Assembly: GCA_020882975.1 (NCBI GenBank) | Contig: JAHRFD010000017.1 | Span: 60,307-124,306 of the forward strand | DNA: 64,000 nucleotides | Direction of reading: 5' to 3' | Source: Microcoleus sp. EPA2 | GTDB taxonomy: Bacteria > Cyanobacteriota > Cyanobacteriia > Cyanobacteriales > Microcoleaceae | Part shown: piece after piece, positions 46,465 to 55,631 of the stretch | Numbering within the stretch: position 1 is the first letter of the stretch | How the letters are laid out: the number at the start of each line of letters is the position of its first letter | The notes under the pieces: model-generated | Database searches by the model: none | Seen by the model: the letters and a program-made list of their open reading frames with translations, nothing else | What the model was told of the DNA's origin: nothing | Position numbers and translations under genes: made by a program

Positions 46465-48030
46465 TCAATCTTCATTTTCTACCTGGTTATTTTCTTCATT
46501 ATTATCATCATTATTTTCTCCCCATTTTTGAGGCGACTCGGCCGCGCGCTTGGTTGTCTGGCGATTGACTCCGTAAATAGGTGTTGGCTGGAATATTTCT
46601 AGTTGCTGAGGTTCGGATTGTGGTGGTTCTATTATGGTTGGTAGTTTCGGTTTCTCAAATTGCATTCCACCCCGCCGCCGCTGGGATGTTCTTTCTTCGC
46701 TGGTGTTCTCGGTGACGACTTCGTAGAGAATTGCTAGTTTATTGACATCGCTGCTTTTCCGCAAAACTCGACCTAGACGTTGGATGTATTCCCGTTCGCT
46801 ACCTGTGCCTGATAATATAATAGCAATTCTGGCATCGGGAACGTCAACTCCTTCGTTGAGTACGTGGGATGCTACCAGGGTTTTGTATTCGCCACTGCGA
46901 AATTTTTGCAGGATTTCATGGCGTTCTTTGACTGGGGTTTGGTGGGTGATTGTGGGAATCAGAAATTCTTGGGAGATTCGGTAAACTGTGGCGTTGTCCC
47001 CTGTGAAAATTAGGGTGCGCTGGGGGTAATGTTTTTCTAGTAATTCCCCTAATATTCGCAGTTTGCCTTCGGTACAAAGGGCGATGGCTTTGGCTTGGTT
47101 GTGGGCTAGCATGGCTTGGCGTCCGGTGGCCGATCGCGCGCTGGCCATGATAAACTTTTTCCATCCTTCCAGGCTGGATATTTTAATGTTAGACTGTTTT
47201 AAGAATTCGTTGCGCGTGTTGATTAATTCGCGGTAGCGATCGCCTTCTTCTTTTGACAGTTTTACCATGATCTGGACTATCTTGTGTTCGGCTAAAGCAT
47301 CGCCAGCCAAGTCTTCAGGCTTTCTGCTAAAAACTGTCGGACCGATCAGGAAATGCAAATCGCTATGGCGGCCGTCTGTGCGATCGGGTGTGGCTGTTAG
47401 TCCTAGTCGAAAAGGGGCGATCGCATATTCGGAAATCACTCGAAAAAAGTCCGTAGGTAAGTGATGACATTCATCAAAAACTAGCAAGCCGTATTTGTTG
47501 CCCAAGGTTTCTGCATGAATACTTGCGCTATCATAAGTTGCTACTAAAATCGGCGTTTTGTCCCGCGAACCTCCGCCTAACAATCCGATTTCAATTTTGG
47601 GAAAAGCTGCTTTCAAATTAGCATACCACTGGTGCATTAAATCCAGAGTTGGCACTACAATTAATGTACTGCGACCAGTGACTTGCATGGCTAATTGTGC
47701 CAGGTAAGTTTTCCCGGAAGCCGTGGGAAGCACCACAACTCCTTGACTACCGGCTTGCTGCCATGCAGCCAGGGCTTGTTCTTGATGTGGATAAGGCTGC
47801 ATTTCCACGCTGGGTACGAGTTCGAGTTGTTCGTAGGCGCGGGCAAGGTCGGTGAAGTTGACACAATCGGCCTGGAGGCATTCTACCAGGGGACGGTAGT
47901 GAATCGCCCGAATGCGGAATTTTTCGACGCGATCGTCCCATGTGGCAAAATCCACCCAGTCTCTGCCTTTTGGTGGTGGATGTAGCAGGAGAGTTCCGCG
48001 ATCGAATGTTAAGCTAGGTATCCGTGGCAT
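46465..48030 (-). CDS. XPB-like DNA helicase
   Basis: 521 residues of the XPB/RAD25-type superfamily 2 helicases: Walker A VLPTASGKTYLAQLAMQ, DEAH-like FDECHHLP, motif III LGLTATPDRTDGRHSD, motif VI QRLGRVLRKSSD. An N-terminal damage-recognition-like segment (about 1-75) precedes the helicase core. In archaea XPB unwinds DNA with Bax1 nuclease in excision repair; here the Bax1-type DUF790 is on the same strand. The C-terminus is an Asn/Asp/Glu-rich tail of about 20 residues. The gene is divergent from a methyltransferase gene. Confidence 0.92.
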   Translation of the reverse strand: MPRIPSLTFDRGTLLLHPPPKGRDWVDFATWDDRVEKFRIRAIHYRPLVECLQADCVNFTDLARAYEQLELVPSVEMQPYPHQEQALAAWQQAGSQGVVVLPTASGKTYLAQLAMQVTGRSTLIVVPTLDLMHQWYANLKAAFPKIEIGLLGGGSRDKTPILVATYDSASIHAETLGNKYGLLVFDECHHLPTDFFRVISEYAIAPFRLGLTATPDRTDGRHSDLHFLIGPTVFSRKPEDLAGDALAEHKIVQIMVKLSKEEGDRYRELINTRNEFLKQSNIKISSLEGWKKFIMASARSATGRQAMLAHNQAKAIALCTEGKLRILGELLEKHYPQRTLIFTGDNATVYRISQEFLIPTITHQTPVKERHEILQKFRSGEYKTLVASHVLNEGVDVPDARIAIILSGTGSEREYIQRLGRVLRKSSDVNKLAILYEVVTENTSEERTSQRRRGGMQFEKPKLPTIIEPPQSEPQQLEIFQPTPIYGVNRQTTKRAAESPQKWGENNDDNNEENNQVENED

Positions 48031-48134
48031 TTTTTTTTACATATATTGACAGCAGACTCTCTTTAGGCTACTTTTATGAGGAAATCTATTCAACCATAAT
48101 CTACTATACCGCGTTCACTTACTTTCATAATTTT

Positions 48135-48989
48135 ATGTTTGATTTTATCAAATACAAAAAAAGATTTGTAGAAGCGACTAAGGGCTGGGATAATGAAAAA
48201 TGGAGCAATGTAGATAGCAATTCCTTCCTGATTTCTGCCCCGATTCTGCAAAATCGCCACGTCAAAAATTGCCGCTTAGTTGAAAGTCGGGCAAAACTGT
48301 TAGAATACCTGCCTAAAGATAGTGTTGTTGCTGAGGTGGGAACTCAATATGGAAACTTTGCTGAAAAAATATTTTCTATTACTCAACCCAAAAAACTGCA
48401 TATCATAGATAATAATTTGCAATTATTTAAAACCCAGGTAACTCAGAAACAAAAAATCCTGTTACAAGAGGGCATAAAAAATGGGACAATCGAGCTTCAT
48501 GAAGGCGATTCATCGACAATTTTAAGTGAGTTTCCCGATGAGTATTTTGACTGGATTTATATTGATGCTGACCACGCTTATGAAGGTGTCTGCAAAGATA
48601 TCGATCGAGGATATAAAAAAGTAAAATCCGACGGGATGATGGTTTTTAACGATTATACAAATTGGTCTATCTGCGAGATTATGCCTTATGGTGTTGCCAG
48701 AGCGGTCAATGAATTTTGTTTAGCTAATAACTGGGAAATCGTATTTTTGGCACTTCAGTCTCTTGGCTATCACGATATTGCAATCAAGAAAAACAGCGAC
48801 GACAAGGAAGTGCGAATTCAGTTGCCAGATGAGGATTCAGACTGGGATAGTGCCCAAATTCAAATCCAACAGCTTCAGTTAGAGTTAGAGAAAGCTAAAA
48901 ATAGGATTTATTTGATGGAAAATGACAATTTTGGGAAAATGCGATCGTACTGGCTGAAAATCAAACAATTGTTCGCCCCCACAGTATGA
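48135..48989 (+). CDS. Class I SAM-dependent methyltransferase
   Basis: The frame opens at 48024 but overlaps the divergent XPB gene; the ATG at 48135 (MFDFIKYKKRFVEA) leaves a 284-residue protein and clear upstream space, so I prefer it. SAM-binding motif I is VVAEVGTQYGNFAEKI, and the acidic loop is LHIIDNNL; DWIYIDADHAYEG is the next conserved block as in Methyltransf_24 sugar/peptide modifying enzymes. A C-terminal coiled coil (IQIQQLQLELEKAKNRIYLM) of about 40 residues follows. Substrate unknown; no polysaccharide genes next to it. Confidence 0.85.
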   Translation: MFDFIKYKKRFVEATKGWDNEKWSNVDSNSFLISAPILQNRHVKNCRLVESRAKLLEYLPKDSVVAEVGTQYGNFAEKIFSITQPKKLHIIDNNLQLFKTQVTQKQKILLQEGIKNGTIELHEGDSSTILSEFPDEYFDWIYIDADHAYEGVCKDIDRGYKKVKSDGMMVFNDYTNWSICEIMPYGVARAVNEFCLANNWEIVFLALQSLGYHDIAIKKNSDDKEVRIQLPDEDSDWDSAQIQIQQLQLELEKAKNRIYLMENDNFGKMRSYWLKIKQLFAPTV

Positions 48990-49133
48990 TTTCTAAACCT
49001 AGTATCTCCAAATCCCCTACTTCGCCGGAGTTGTGGCGGGTCTCAAGTGCTGACATGGCGCATGGTATGATGCCGATGGGATAATTTCTAAGCTAGATTC
49101 GATCGAAGTATGGCTAAAATTTGAGGTTTATAG

Positions 49134-50222
49134 ATGGAAATAGGCGTCCCGAAGGAAATCAAGGATTTAGAGTTTCGAGTTGGCCTGAGTCCCGTCAGTG
49201 TCCGCGCTTGTTCAGACAAAGGCCACACAGTGTTTGTCGAAACAGGTGCCGGTACTGGGGCTGGTTTCGCCGACGAAGACTACATTCAAGCAGGGGCTAA
49301 GATTGTCTCAAAGCCGGAGGATGTCTGGAATCGGGAACTAATTGTTAAAGTTAAGGAACCCTTACCTGCTGAGTATCCGCTGATCCAAAAAGAGCAGTTG
49401 CTATTTACATATTTGCATTTAGCAGCCGATCGCACGTTAACCGAGTATTTAATGGAAAGTGGAGTCCAGGCGATCGCCTACGAAACTGTCGAACTCCCAG
49501 ACAGGAAATTGCCACTGCTAACCCCCATGAGTATTATTGCAGGGCGTTTGGCCGTGCAGTTCGGGGCTCGGTTTTTGGAACGCCAGCAAGGAGGCCGAGG
49601 CGTACTTTTGGGAGGTGTACCAGGGGTAAGACCGGGCAAAGTTGTGATTTTGGGCGGCGGAATCGTCGGGACCGAAGCAGCGCGTATTGCTGTTGGAATG
49701 GGTGCTAGAGTGCAGATTTTGGATGTCAATGTCGATCGCCTAGCTTATTTAGAAACTCTGTTCGGTTCCAGAGTGGAATACCTCTACAGCAGTCCTTTAC
49801 AAATAGAAGCTGTTGTCCCCGATGCTGATTTGTTAATCGGTGCGGTTTTGGTGTTGGGTAAAAAAGCCCCAACTCTGGTTTCTCGTGACTTTGTTGCCAA
49901 AATGCACCCCGGTTCTGTGATAGTTGATGTCGCAGTTGACCAAGGTGGTTGCGTAGAAACTTTGCGGGTAACTTCTCACACCAATCCTACCTATATTGAG
50001 GAAGGAGTCGTGCATTATGGTGTGCCAAATATGCCCGGTGCAGTGCCTTGGACTGCGACTCAAGCTTTGAATAACAGCACTTTGCCTTATGTTTTGCAGT
50101 TGGCAAATTTCGGGATTAAAGCTTTGGAAACCAATCCTAGTTTAGCCAAGGGATTGAACGTGCAACATCACCGATTGGTGCATCCTGCGGTCCGCGAAGT
50201 TTTCCCAGATTTAGCTGATTGA
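49134..50222 (+). CDS. ald: Alanine dehydrogenase
   Basis: Interconverts L-alanine and pyruvate plus ammonium with NAD. 362 residues, usual length. Active-site Lys74 (VKVKEPL) and His95 (YLHLAAD) fit the family K75/H96, and the NAD loop is VVILGGGIVGTEAA. The ending GVPNMPGAVPWTAT matches alanine dehydrogenases rather than transhydrogenase alpha subunits. Single gene with its own hairpin terminator. Confidence 0.96.
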   Translation: MEIGVPKEIKDLEFRVGLSPVSVRACSDKGHTVFVETGAGTGAGFADEDYIQAGAKIVSKPEDVWNRELIVKVKEPLPAEYPLIQKEQLLFTYLHLAADRTLTEYLMESGVQAIAYETVELPDRKLPLLTPMSIIAGRLAVQFGARFLERQQGGRGVLLGGVPGVRPGKVVILGGGIVGTEAARIAVGMGARVQILDVNVDRLAYLETLFGSRVEYLYSSPLQIEAVVPDADLLIGAVLVLGKKAPTLVSRDFVAKMHPGSVIVDVAVDQGGCVETLRVTSHTNPTYIEEGVVHYGVPNMPGAVPWTATQALNNSTLPYVLQLANFGIKALETNPSLAKGLNVQHHRLVHPAVREVFPDLAD

Positions 50223-50271
50223 ATCTGATATTGCTTGGCTGTTGGAGAACACTTTACTAGGACATGAATAC

Positions 50272-50325
50272 CGGATTTGATATCACTTGTGGCTGGGTCG
50301 GAAGTGATATCAAATCCGCTTTTTT
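50272..50325 (+). terminator. Terminator after ald, derived from the dispersed repeat
   Basis: CGGATTTGATATCACTT and AAGTGATATCAAATCCG form a perfect 17-bp stem, then CTTTTTT. The arms are the TATCAAATCCGG end motif of the dispersed repeat family (944, 28686), so the terminator seems to have come from a repeat. Confidence 0.85.
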
Positions 50326-50365
50326 CCCTAAGCTTTTAGCTAAAGAAATAAACGGTTAAATTAAA

Positions 50366-50439
50366 TCGGGATGACAGGATTTGAACCTGCGACCCCCTCG
50401 TCCCGAACGAGGTGCGCTACCAAGCTGCGCTACATCCCG
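50366..50439 (-). tRNA. trnP-CGG: tRNA-Pro (CGG)
   Basis: 74 bases on minus: acceptor stem CGGGATG/CATCCCG, D-arm GCGCAGCTTGGTAGCGC, anticodon stem-loop CCTCGTTCGGGACGAGG with anticodon CGG, T-arm GCAGGTTCGAATCCTGT, discriminator A, no encoded CCA. Very close to bacterial proline tRNAs. Confidence 0.97.
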
Positions 50440-50536
50440 AATCAAGTCAATGTTTGAATATTATATCATATTCAACTCGAAATTCAACATTATAGTATAT
50501 AATAATTTGTAAAATACTAACCAGGCAAAAACAGAC

Positions 50537-51406
50537 GTGACAGTTAAGCCACAGTGGTTGCGAGTCAAAGCCCCCCAGTGGGAGCGCGTCGGCAACGTTA
50601 AGGAAATTTTGCGGGATTTAGCCCTGAATACGGTTTGCGAAGAGGCTTCCTGTCCCAATATCGGCGAGTGCTTCAATGCAGGTACTGCCACATTTTTAAT
50701 CATGGGGCCAGCCTGTACCCGCGCTTGTCCTTACTGTGACATTGACTTTGAGAAAAAGCCCCAACCTCTCGATCCGACGGAGCCGAAAAGATTGGCGCAA
50801 GCAGTAGAGCGCCTGAAATTAAACCATGTGGTGATTACTTCGGTGAATCGGGATGATTTGCCAGATGGCGGTGCATCCCAGTTTGTGCACTGCATTCAAG
50901 CAGTTCGTTCTGTGATGCCACAGACGACTATAGAAGTTTTGATTCCCGATTTGTGTGGCAATTGGCAAGCTTTGGCAATTATTCTGGGAGCTAAGCCGGA
51001 GGTACTCAACCATAATACTGAAACTGTCAAACGACTTTACCGGAAAGTGCGACCACAGGCCAAGTACGATCGCTCTCTGGAACTGTTGCAACGCAGCCGG
51101 GAAATCGCACCAGAGGTTTACACCAAATCTGGGATTATGGTGGGACTGGGAGAAACAGACGAGGAAGTTCGTGAGGCTATGCAGGAGTTGCGCGCTGTGG
51201 GGTGCGATATTTTGACAATTGGACAGTACCTGCAACCTAGTCAAAAACACTTAAATGTGGAAAACTTTGTGACACCGGAACAGTTTGATGCTTGGAGAGA
51301 ATTTGGTGAATCTTTGGGCTTCTTGCAGGTTGTGGCTTCTCCCTTAACTCGCAGTTCTTATCATGCCGAACAGGTGAGGGAACTGATGGAACTTTACCCT
51401 CGGTAG
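50537..51406 (+). CDS. lipA: Lipoyl synthase
   Basis: Radical SAM enzyme that inserts two sulfurs into octanoyl groups of pyruvate dehydrogenase E2 and GcvH. 289 residues. The auxiliary cluster is C34-x4-C39-x5-C45 and the SAM cluster C60-x3-C64-x2-C67 ([11 protein letters not shown]); the C-terminal RSSYHAE holds the Ser ligand. The start is GTG at 50537, giving [19 protein letters not shown]. Cyanobacteria often have two lipA genes; the octanoyltransferase lipB is not next to it. Confidence 0.96.
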   Translation: MTVKPQWLRVKAPQWERVGNVKEILRDLALNTVCEEASCPNIGECFNAGTATFLIMGPACTRACPYCDIDFEKKPQPLDPTEPKRLAQAVERLKLNHVVITSVNRDDLPDGGASQFVHCIQAVRSVMPQTTIEVLIPDLCGNWQALAIILGAKPEVLNHNTETVKRLYRKVRPQAKYDRSLELLQRSREIAPEVYTKSGIMVGLGETDEEVREAMQELRAVGCDILTIGQYLQPSQKHLNVENFVTPEQFDAWREFGESLGFLQVVASPLTRSSYHAEQVRELMELYPR

Positions 51407-51826
51407 AAATGCTCGGTTGGGCGATCGTTGGCGTCTAAATCTGAGAGTTTATGAAGTTTTATGAAAAAAGCAACTAATTTTCAGAAGTGATCGGGAACCA
51501 GCAGATCGGTGATGAAGATTAACTTAACTTCTGACGAGAGTCACTTGTTTATAGCTAGAGATTATCTATACTAGCTACATAAACAAAGAAGTAGAACACA
51601 CTTTCCTGGTCTCCAAACTGTTACATCAGAAAGTTCTTGGCATTTTCCCGAAAGTTACTAAAACAAGATGGTAAGTCAAAGTTCGATCGGACAACAGTAT
51701 TCCAGTCAGGAAAATTAGTAAAGAAACAAAAAGCGGTGATGCTTCGTCCTAACCAAATGGGCATCATAAATATAAATAACCGCTAAGCGTAGCATCTTTT
51801 CACCCGGAGCCACTGAGAAAATCACT
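51407..51826. promoter_or_regulatory. Long 5' region of the sigma factor gene
   Basis: 420 bp without gene. A hairpin with arms TTGTTTATAGCTAG (51545-51558) and CTAGCTACATAAACAA (51571-51586), one bulge, lies in the middle. Just before the ORF are CGTAGC and TATAAATAA-like boxes. The long leader suggests layered regulation, but no consensus promoter is convincing. Confidence 0.4.
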
Positions 51827-53092
51827 ATGCCAGCCACCTCTTTTTACGCTGAAGCTGAATTCGACGAACAACTGCGAGTAAATCCCTTGCAAGATGATGT
51901 GTTGGATGAGGATGCTGAAGAAGCTGGAGACGAACTCATCGACCAAGAAACAGCAGAGACTGAAGATGCAGACTCAGCAGCAAAGTCTCAAAAAAATGCT
52001 AATCGCCGCACTACTGATCTAGTGCGTCTGTACCTCCAAGAAATAGGGCGGGTACGTCTGTTAGGTCGAGATGAGGAAGTCTCCGAAGCTCAAAAAGTTC
52101 AGCGCTATATCAAATTGCTAGAATTGCGGAACACCGCCGCTTCGCAGGAAGAAGGAAAGATTCAGGGCTTCGTGCATTTAATTGAGGTGCGCGATCGCTT
52201 GGCCGCACAGTTGGGACACAAACCTTCCCTGGAACGTTGGGCCACCACGGCCGGAGTCGGTGATGTGTCGGAACTCAAGCGGATTATGAGTGAAGGTAAG
52301 CGCCACTGGGCCGAGTTAGCAGAGATGACAGTAGAGACCTTGGAAAGGACTCAAACTGAAGGTGTCGAAGCTAAAGACCACATGATTAAGGCTAACTTGC
52401 GCCTAGTCGTTTCGGTGGCGAAAAAATATCAAAATCGTGGCTTAGAACTACTAGACTTGATACAAGAAGGTACTCTGGGACTGGAACGAGCTGTCGAAAA
52501 GTTCGATCCGACGCGGGGCTATCGATTTAGCACCTACGCCTACTGGTGGATTCGCCAGGGAATTACACGGGCGATCGCTACTCAAAGCCGTACCATCCGC
52601 CTCCCGGTTCACATTACCGAAAAGCTGAATAAAATTAAAAAAGCCCAGCGCAAAATTTCTCAAGAAAAAGGTCGGACAGCCACTATAGAAGATATCGCTG
52701 TTGAGTTAGATATGACTCCGATCCAAGTGCGGGAAGTTTTACTCCGAGTACCCCGCTCTGTTTCTCTAGAAACTAAAGTTGGCAACGAGAAAGATACAGA
52801 GTTGGGCGACTTGCTCGAAACAGACTGCGTATCGCCAGAAGAAATGCTGATGCGAGAAGCTTTGCACCGCGACTTGCAGCAACTGTTGGCAGATTTGAGC
52901 AGTCGCGAACGAGATGTGATTCTGATGCGGTTTGGTTTGGGTGATGGACACCCCTACTCACTGGCAGAAATTGGTCGTGCACTGGATTTATCTCGCGAGC
53001 GTGTCCGCCAAATTGAAGCTAAAGCTTTGCAAAAGCTGCGTCAGCCCAAGCGTCGCAACCGCGTGCGGGATTATTTAGAGTCTCTGGGTTAA
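51827..53092 (+). CDS. sigC: Group 2 sigma-70 factor, SigC type
   Basis: 421 residues. Regions 1.2-4.2 are complete: DLVRLYLQEIGRVRLL (1.2), DLIQEGTLGLERAVEKFDPTRGYRFSTYAYWWIRQGI (2.1-2.4), HITEKLNKIKKAQRK (3.0-3.1), and SRERDVILMRFGL...SRERVRQIEAKALQKLR (4.2). The N-terminus MPATSFYAEAEF with an acidic head is like SigC in Nostoc; the group 1 factor would be larger with a longer region 1.1. In filamentous relatives SigC starts the cascade that turns on motility genes such as those at 10-24 kb. Confidence 0.85.
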   Translation: MPATSFYAEAEFDEQLRVNPLQDDVLDEDAEEAGDELIDQETAETEDADSAAKSQKNANRRTTDLVRLYLQEIGRVRLLGRDEEVSEAQKVQRYIKLLELRNTAASQEEGKIQGFVHLIEVRDRLAAQLGHKPSLERWATTAGVGDVSELKRIMSEGKRHWAELAEMTVETLERTQTEGVEAKDHMIKANLRLVVSVAKKYQNRGLELLDLIQEGTLGLERAVEKFDPTRGYRFSTYAYWWIRQGITRAIATQSRTIRLPVHITEKLNKIKKAQRKISQEKGRTATIEDIAVELDMTPIQVREVLLRVPRSVSLETKVGNEKDTELGDLLETDCVSPEEMLMREALHRDLQQLLADLSSRERDVILMRFGLGDGHPYSLAEIGRALDLSRERVRQIEAKALQKLRQPKRRNRVRDYLESLG

Positions 53093-53121
53093 AGTTGGTA
53101 CATCCACAATCCTGTGATGTC

Positions 53122-53154
53122 AGAACCCGGACTTCTTCAAGAAGTCCGGGTTCT
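53122..53154 (+). terminator. Hairpin after sigC
   Basis: AGAACCCGGACTTCTT and AAGAAGTCCGGGTTCT form a perfect 16-bp stem with 1-nt spacing, 29 bp after the stop; only a weak T stretch follows. A relative is found at 55530-55565. It is a common repeat in this genome and may stop transcription. Confidence 0.6.
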
Positions 53155-53169
53155 CCTGTCTTTAAAAAT

Positions 53170-53200
53170 TATCAATAAGCTTTGATATTTGAAAAATATC
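53170..53200 (+). promoter_or_regulatory. Overlapping palindromes upstream of the Fur-family gene
   Basis: TATCAA-taagc-TTTGATA (53171-53188) and GATATTT-gaa-AAATATC (53184-53200) overlap each other, 50-80 bp before the ATG. A/T-rich palindromes of this type are what Fur-family repressors bind, so autoregulation is likely. Confidence 0.45.
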
Positions 53201-53251
53201 CCGATCGTTGTGTATGATTGTCAATAGACAGACTTTCTTGAGAGGGTCACT

Positions 53252-53776
53252 ATGGCACTTTACACAGCTTCTTCCTTCAAATCGGAACTCAATGACAAAG
53301 GCTGGCGGATGACTCCTCAACGGGAAACCATCTTGCACGTTTTTCAGAACCTCCCCAAAGGCAACCACCTGAGTGCGGAGGATTTGTATACTTTGTTGAA
53401 AAATCGCGGAGAAAACATTAGCTTATCCACTATTTACCGAACTTTAAAGTTAATGGCAAGGATGAGCTTGTTGCGGGAACTCGAACTAGCAGAAGGTCAC
53501 AAACACTATGAAATAAACCAGCCTTATCCGCACCACCACCATCACTTAGTCTGCGTTCAGTGCAACCGCACGATCGAATTTAACAACGATTCGATCTTAA
53601 AAATTGGCATGAAGCAAGCTGAAAAGTCAGGGTTGCACCTCCTCGACTGCCAGCTCACCATTCATACTGTTTGTCACGAAGCTTTGAGAATGGGATGGCC
53701 TTCTTTGGTTTCGAGTAATTGGTCTTGTCCGAGGTCGATCGCCCAAAATGCCAACGCCCCGGAATCAAGCGACTAA
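53252..53776 (+). CDS. Fur-family metalloregulator (Zur/FurB-like)
   Basis: 174 residues: winged-helix N-terminus (GWRMTPQRETILHVF, LSAEDLYTLLKNRGENISLSTIYRTLKLM), metal site region HKHYEINQPYPHHHHHLVCVQC. The His cluster HHHHH and the first structural pair CVQC are present, while the second CxxC is not canonical: only C (TVCHEALRMGWPS) and a later C (NWSCPRS) are seen. Sequence start MALYTASSFKSELNDKGWRM is like FurB/Zur of cyanobacteria rather than FurA or PerR. A tail of about 20 residues is additional. Confidence 0.85.
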   Translation: MALYTASSFKSELNDKGWRMTPQRETILHVFQNLPKGNHLSAEDLYTLLKNRGENISLSTIYRTLKLMARMSLLRELELAEGHKHYEINQPYPHHHHHLVCVQCNRTIEFNNDSILKIGMKQAEKSGLHLLDCQLTIHTVCHEALRMGWPSLVSSNWSCPRSIAQNANAPESSD

Positions 53777-53845
53777 AGTTACACCTATATTCGCGTTTTA
53801 AGTACAACTTGTTACAAAAATTAACAAATATTGGTGCTGCCTTGG

Positions 53846-55267
53846 CTAGAAAGTTTTGGTCAACAAATCGTCACTGCTGACCCGGTAACTGCGCTGAGCT
53901 TGGTCAAGAGCGGCTTGAGTGGGAGCATCCAACACTCCACTAATGGGACCGTTGTAAAAACGGAGGTCTCGCAGTCGTCTTTGTAACTGGTAAATGCTCG
54001 ATCGAGAAGTGATGCTAATTGGAACTGTAGAACCTCGATCGACCTGTGGTATGCTCACGCCCCCAGGGGGAACTGTCTGTGCAGTCTGTTTCTGACTTTG
54101 CTGTAAAGCTCCCTGAGTCTGTCTATCGACCTTTCCAGTCCCAGACAGGCGGTTAGCTGTCTGAAACCGAATCAGCGCGGCCTCAGTAGCTCGATCGAAC
54201 AAACCATGAATCGGACCTGCATAATAGCGCAATACTTGCAGTCTCTGTTGTAACTGCTCTACTTGTCGGCCCGTGTCACCGAACTTGAGAAAGTCCACCA
54301 CAAAATTTGGCTGTTTACTTTGTCTAGGAAAAAAAGTAGCTTGAAACTCAGCCCTCCGGGTATCTATCGCAATCAAAGTAGCCGTGTCAGCACAGCCATC
54401 TGTTACCAGAAAATTATCTTGCTGAAAACGAGTAACAGCATAGAGAGTACGTTCCCGAAACTTGCCATCAACAGGACCTTTAAAATAGCCCAAATCCTTT
54501 AACTGCCGCTGAATCAAGTCTACCGTCGCTCCTCTGTCTCCAAAGCGCAACCCTCTGCAACCCCCATTTCCAGAAATAACGTCGGGATTCGGATTCGTTG
54601 GCAGGGGCTGGGACGGTCCTAAGAGCAAAGCTAAAGTTTGGCTGTCAGCCACACCAGTTACCCGTAGTCGGTTAATTTGTTGGAAACTTCTGACAGCTTC
54701 TTCAGTAATTCTGCCAAAAGTACCAGTAGGAGTTGTTGTAAAATATCCCAACTGCTGCAACTGGCGCTGGAGAACTAAAACATCTTCACCCTTGTCTCCA
54801 AAACGCAACTCCCGATAATTATTGGTATCAACAGTTCTAGAAGCTTGAGTTTTCGCCCTTAAACTATTGAGTGCTGATACTGTATCGCGATCGGGTCTTC
54901 CCGTCAGGGATAGTTGATAGTCTCGCTGAAAGTTAGTCAAAGCTTTTTGAGTGAGGGGGCCGAGTTGACCGGTGGAACTTCTGTTAAAATAGCCCAACTG
55001 TCGCAATCGGTCTTGAACTGCTCGCACATTGGGGTTTCCTGGATTTATTTGAGCAAAAGCCGAACTAGCTGCACTCACAACCGATAGTATTAAAGCCAAA
55101 GATAATAAACGGAAATAAGTATGGCTGGATAAGTATTTCCACTCGATCCCTTCTAAAATTGGAGACTCTGTGGATGCTTCGTCAGCCAGAGCAAGTTCGA
55201 GATAAGCAAGAGATTCCATAACTTTTGATTGTGAAATTGTAGCTGGGCTATGTGGGAAAACTGCCAA
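53846..55267 (-). CDS. Protein with peptidoglycan-binding repeats
   Basis: 473 residues. After a cytosolic segment of 50 there is one membrane or signal anchor (YFRLLSLALILSVVSAASSAFA, about 52-73), then five PG_binding_1 modules (about 75-460), each with VRAVQDRLRQLGYF-like start and a middle QxALxxFQ. The modules bind peptidoglycan; there is no enzyme domain. It is probably anchored to the inner membrane and reaching the wall. The N-terminal 50 residues may be overextended; Met17 (MESLAYLELAL) is an alternative start. Linker residues about 395-415 are low-complexity. Confidence 0.85.
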   Translation of the reverse strand: MAVFPHSPATISQSKVMESLAYLELALADEASTESPILEGIEWKYLSSHTYFRLLSLALILSVVSAASSAFAQINPGNPNVRAVQDRLRQLGYFNRSSTGQLGPLTQKALTNFQRDYQLSLTGRPDRDTVSALNSLRAKTQASRTVDTNNYRELRFGDKGEDVLVLQRQLQQLGYFTTTPTGTFGRITEEAVRSFQQINRLRVTGVADSQTLALLLGPSQPLPTNPNPDVISGNGGCRGLRFGDRGATVDLIQRQLKDLGYFKGPVDGKFRERTLYAVTRFQQDNFLVTDGCADTATLIAIDTRRAEFQATFFPRQSKQPNFVVDFLKFGDTGRQVEQLQQRLQVLRYYAGPIHGLFDRATEAALIRFQTANRLSGTGKVDRQTQGALQQSQKQTAQTVPPGGVSIPQVDRGSTVPISITSRSSIYQLQRRLRDLRFYNGPISGVLDAPTQAALDQAQRSYRVSSDDLLTKTF

Positions 55268-55631
55268 AACTCTATTTTGGCCTGTGACTCAATCTATGGA
55301 GACTAAGTTTTACCTGTATACACGTAGCACCCCTGTCGATCAAAAAAAATTCCACTCAAAATATCGTTGCAGGTAACAACCAAGATAGCATCACTGTTTT
55401 TCTTGACCTGCTGCTCGTCAGCAAAAAGTTGGCAACCACATCTTAGCCTTTAGTCCCGAAGGAAGATGTGTTTTTGGCGATGATTGCTTAATATTTTATC
55501 TGCTGGCTGCTAAAAATACCACTGATGCCAGAACCCAGACTTCTCTAAAAAGTCAGGGTTCTGAGGAGCAATGGGCATTTCAGGTTAATTGAGAGCGACC
55601 TACTTAACTATTTATTAAAAAATTGACGCTA
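55268..55631. other. Spacer with two hairpins
   Basis: 364 bp with no gene. CACATCTT/AAGATGTG plus TTTTT (55437-55475) looks like an intrinsic terminator on plus. CAGAACCCAGACTT and AAGTCAGGGTTCTG (about 55530-55565) is a degenerate copy of the 53122 hairpin. Confidence 0.5.
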
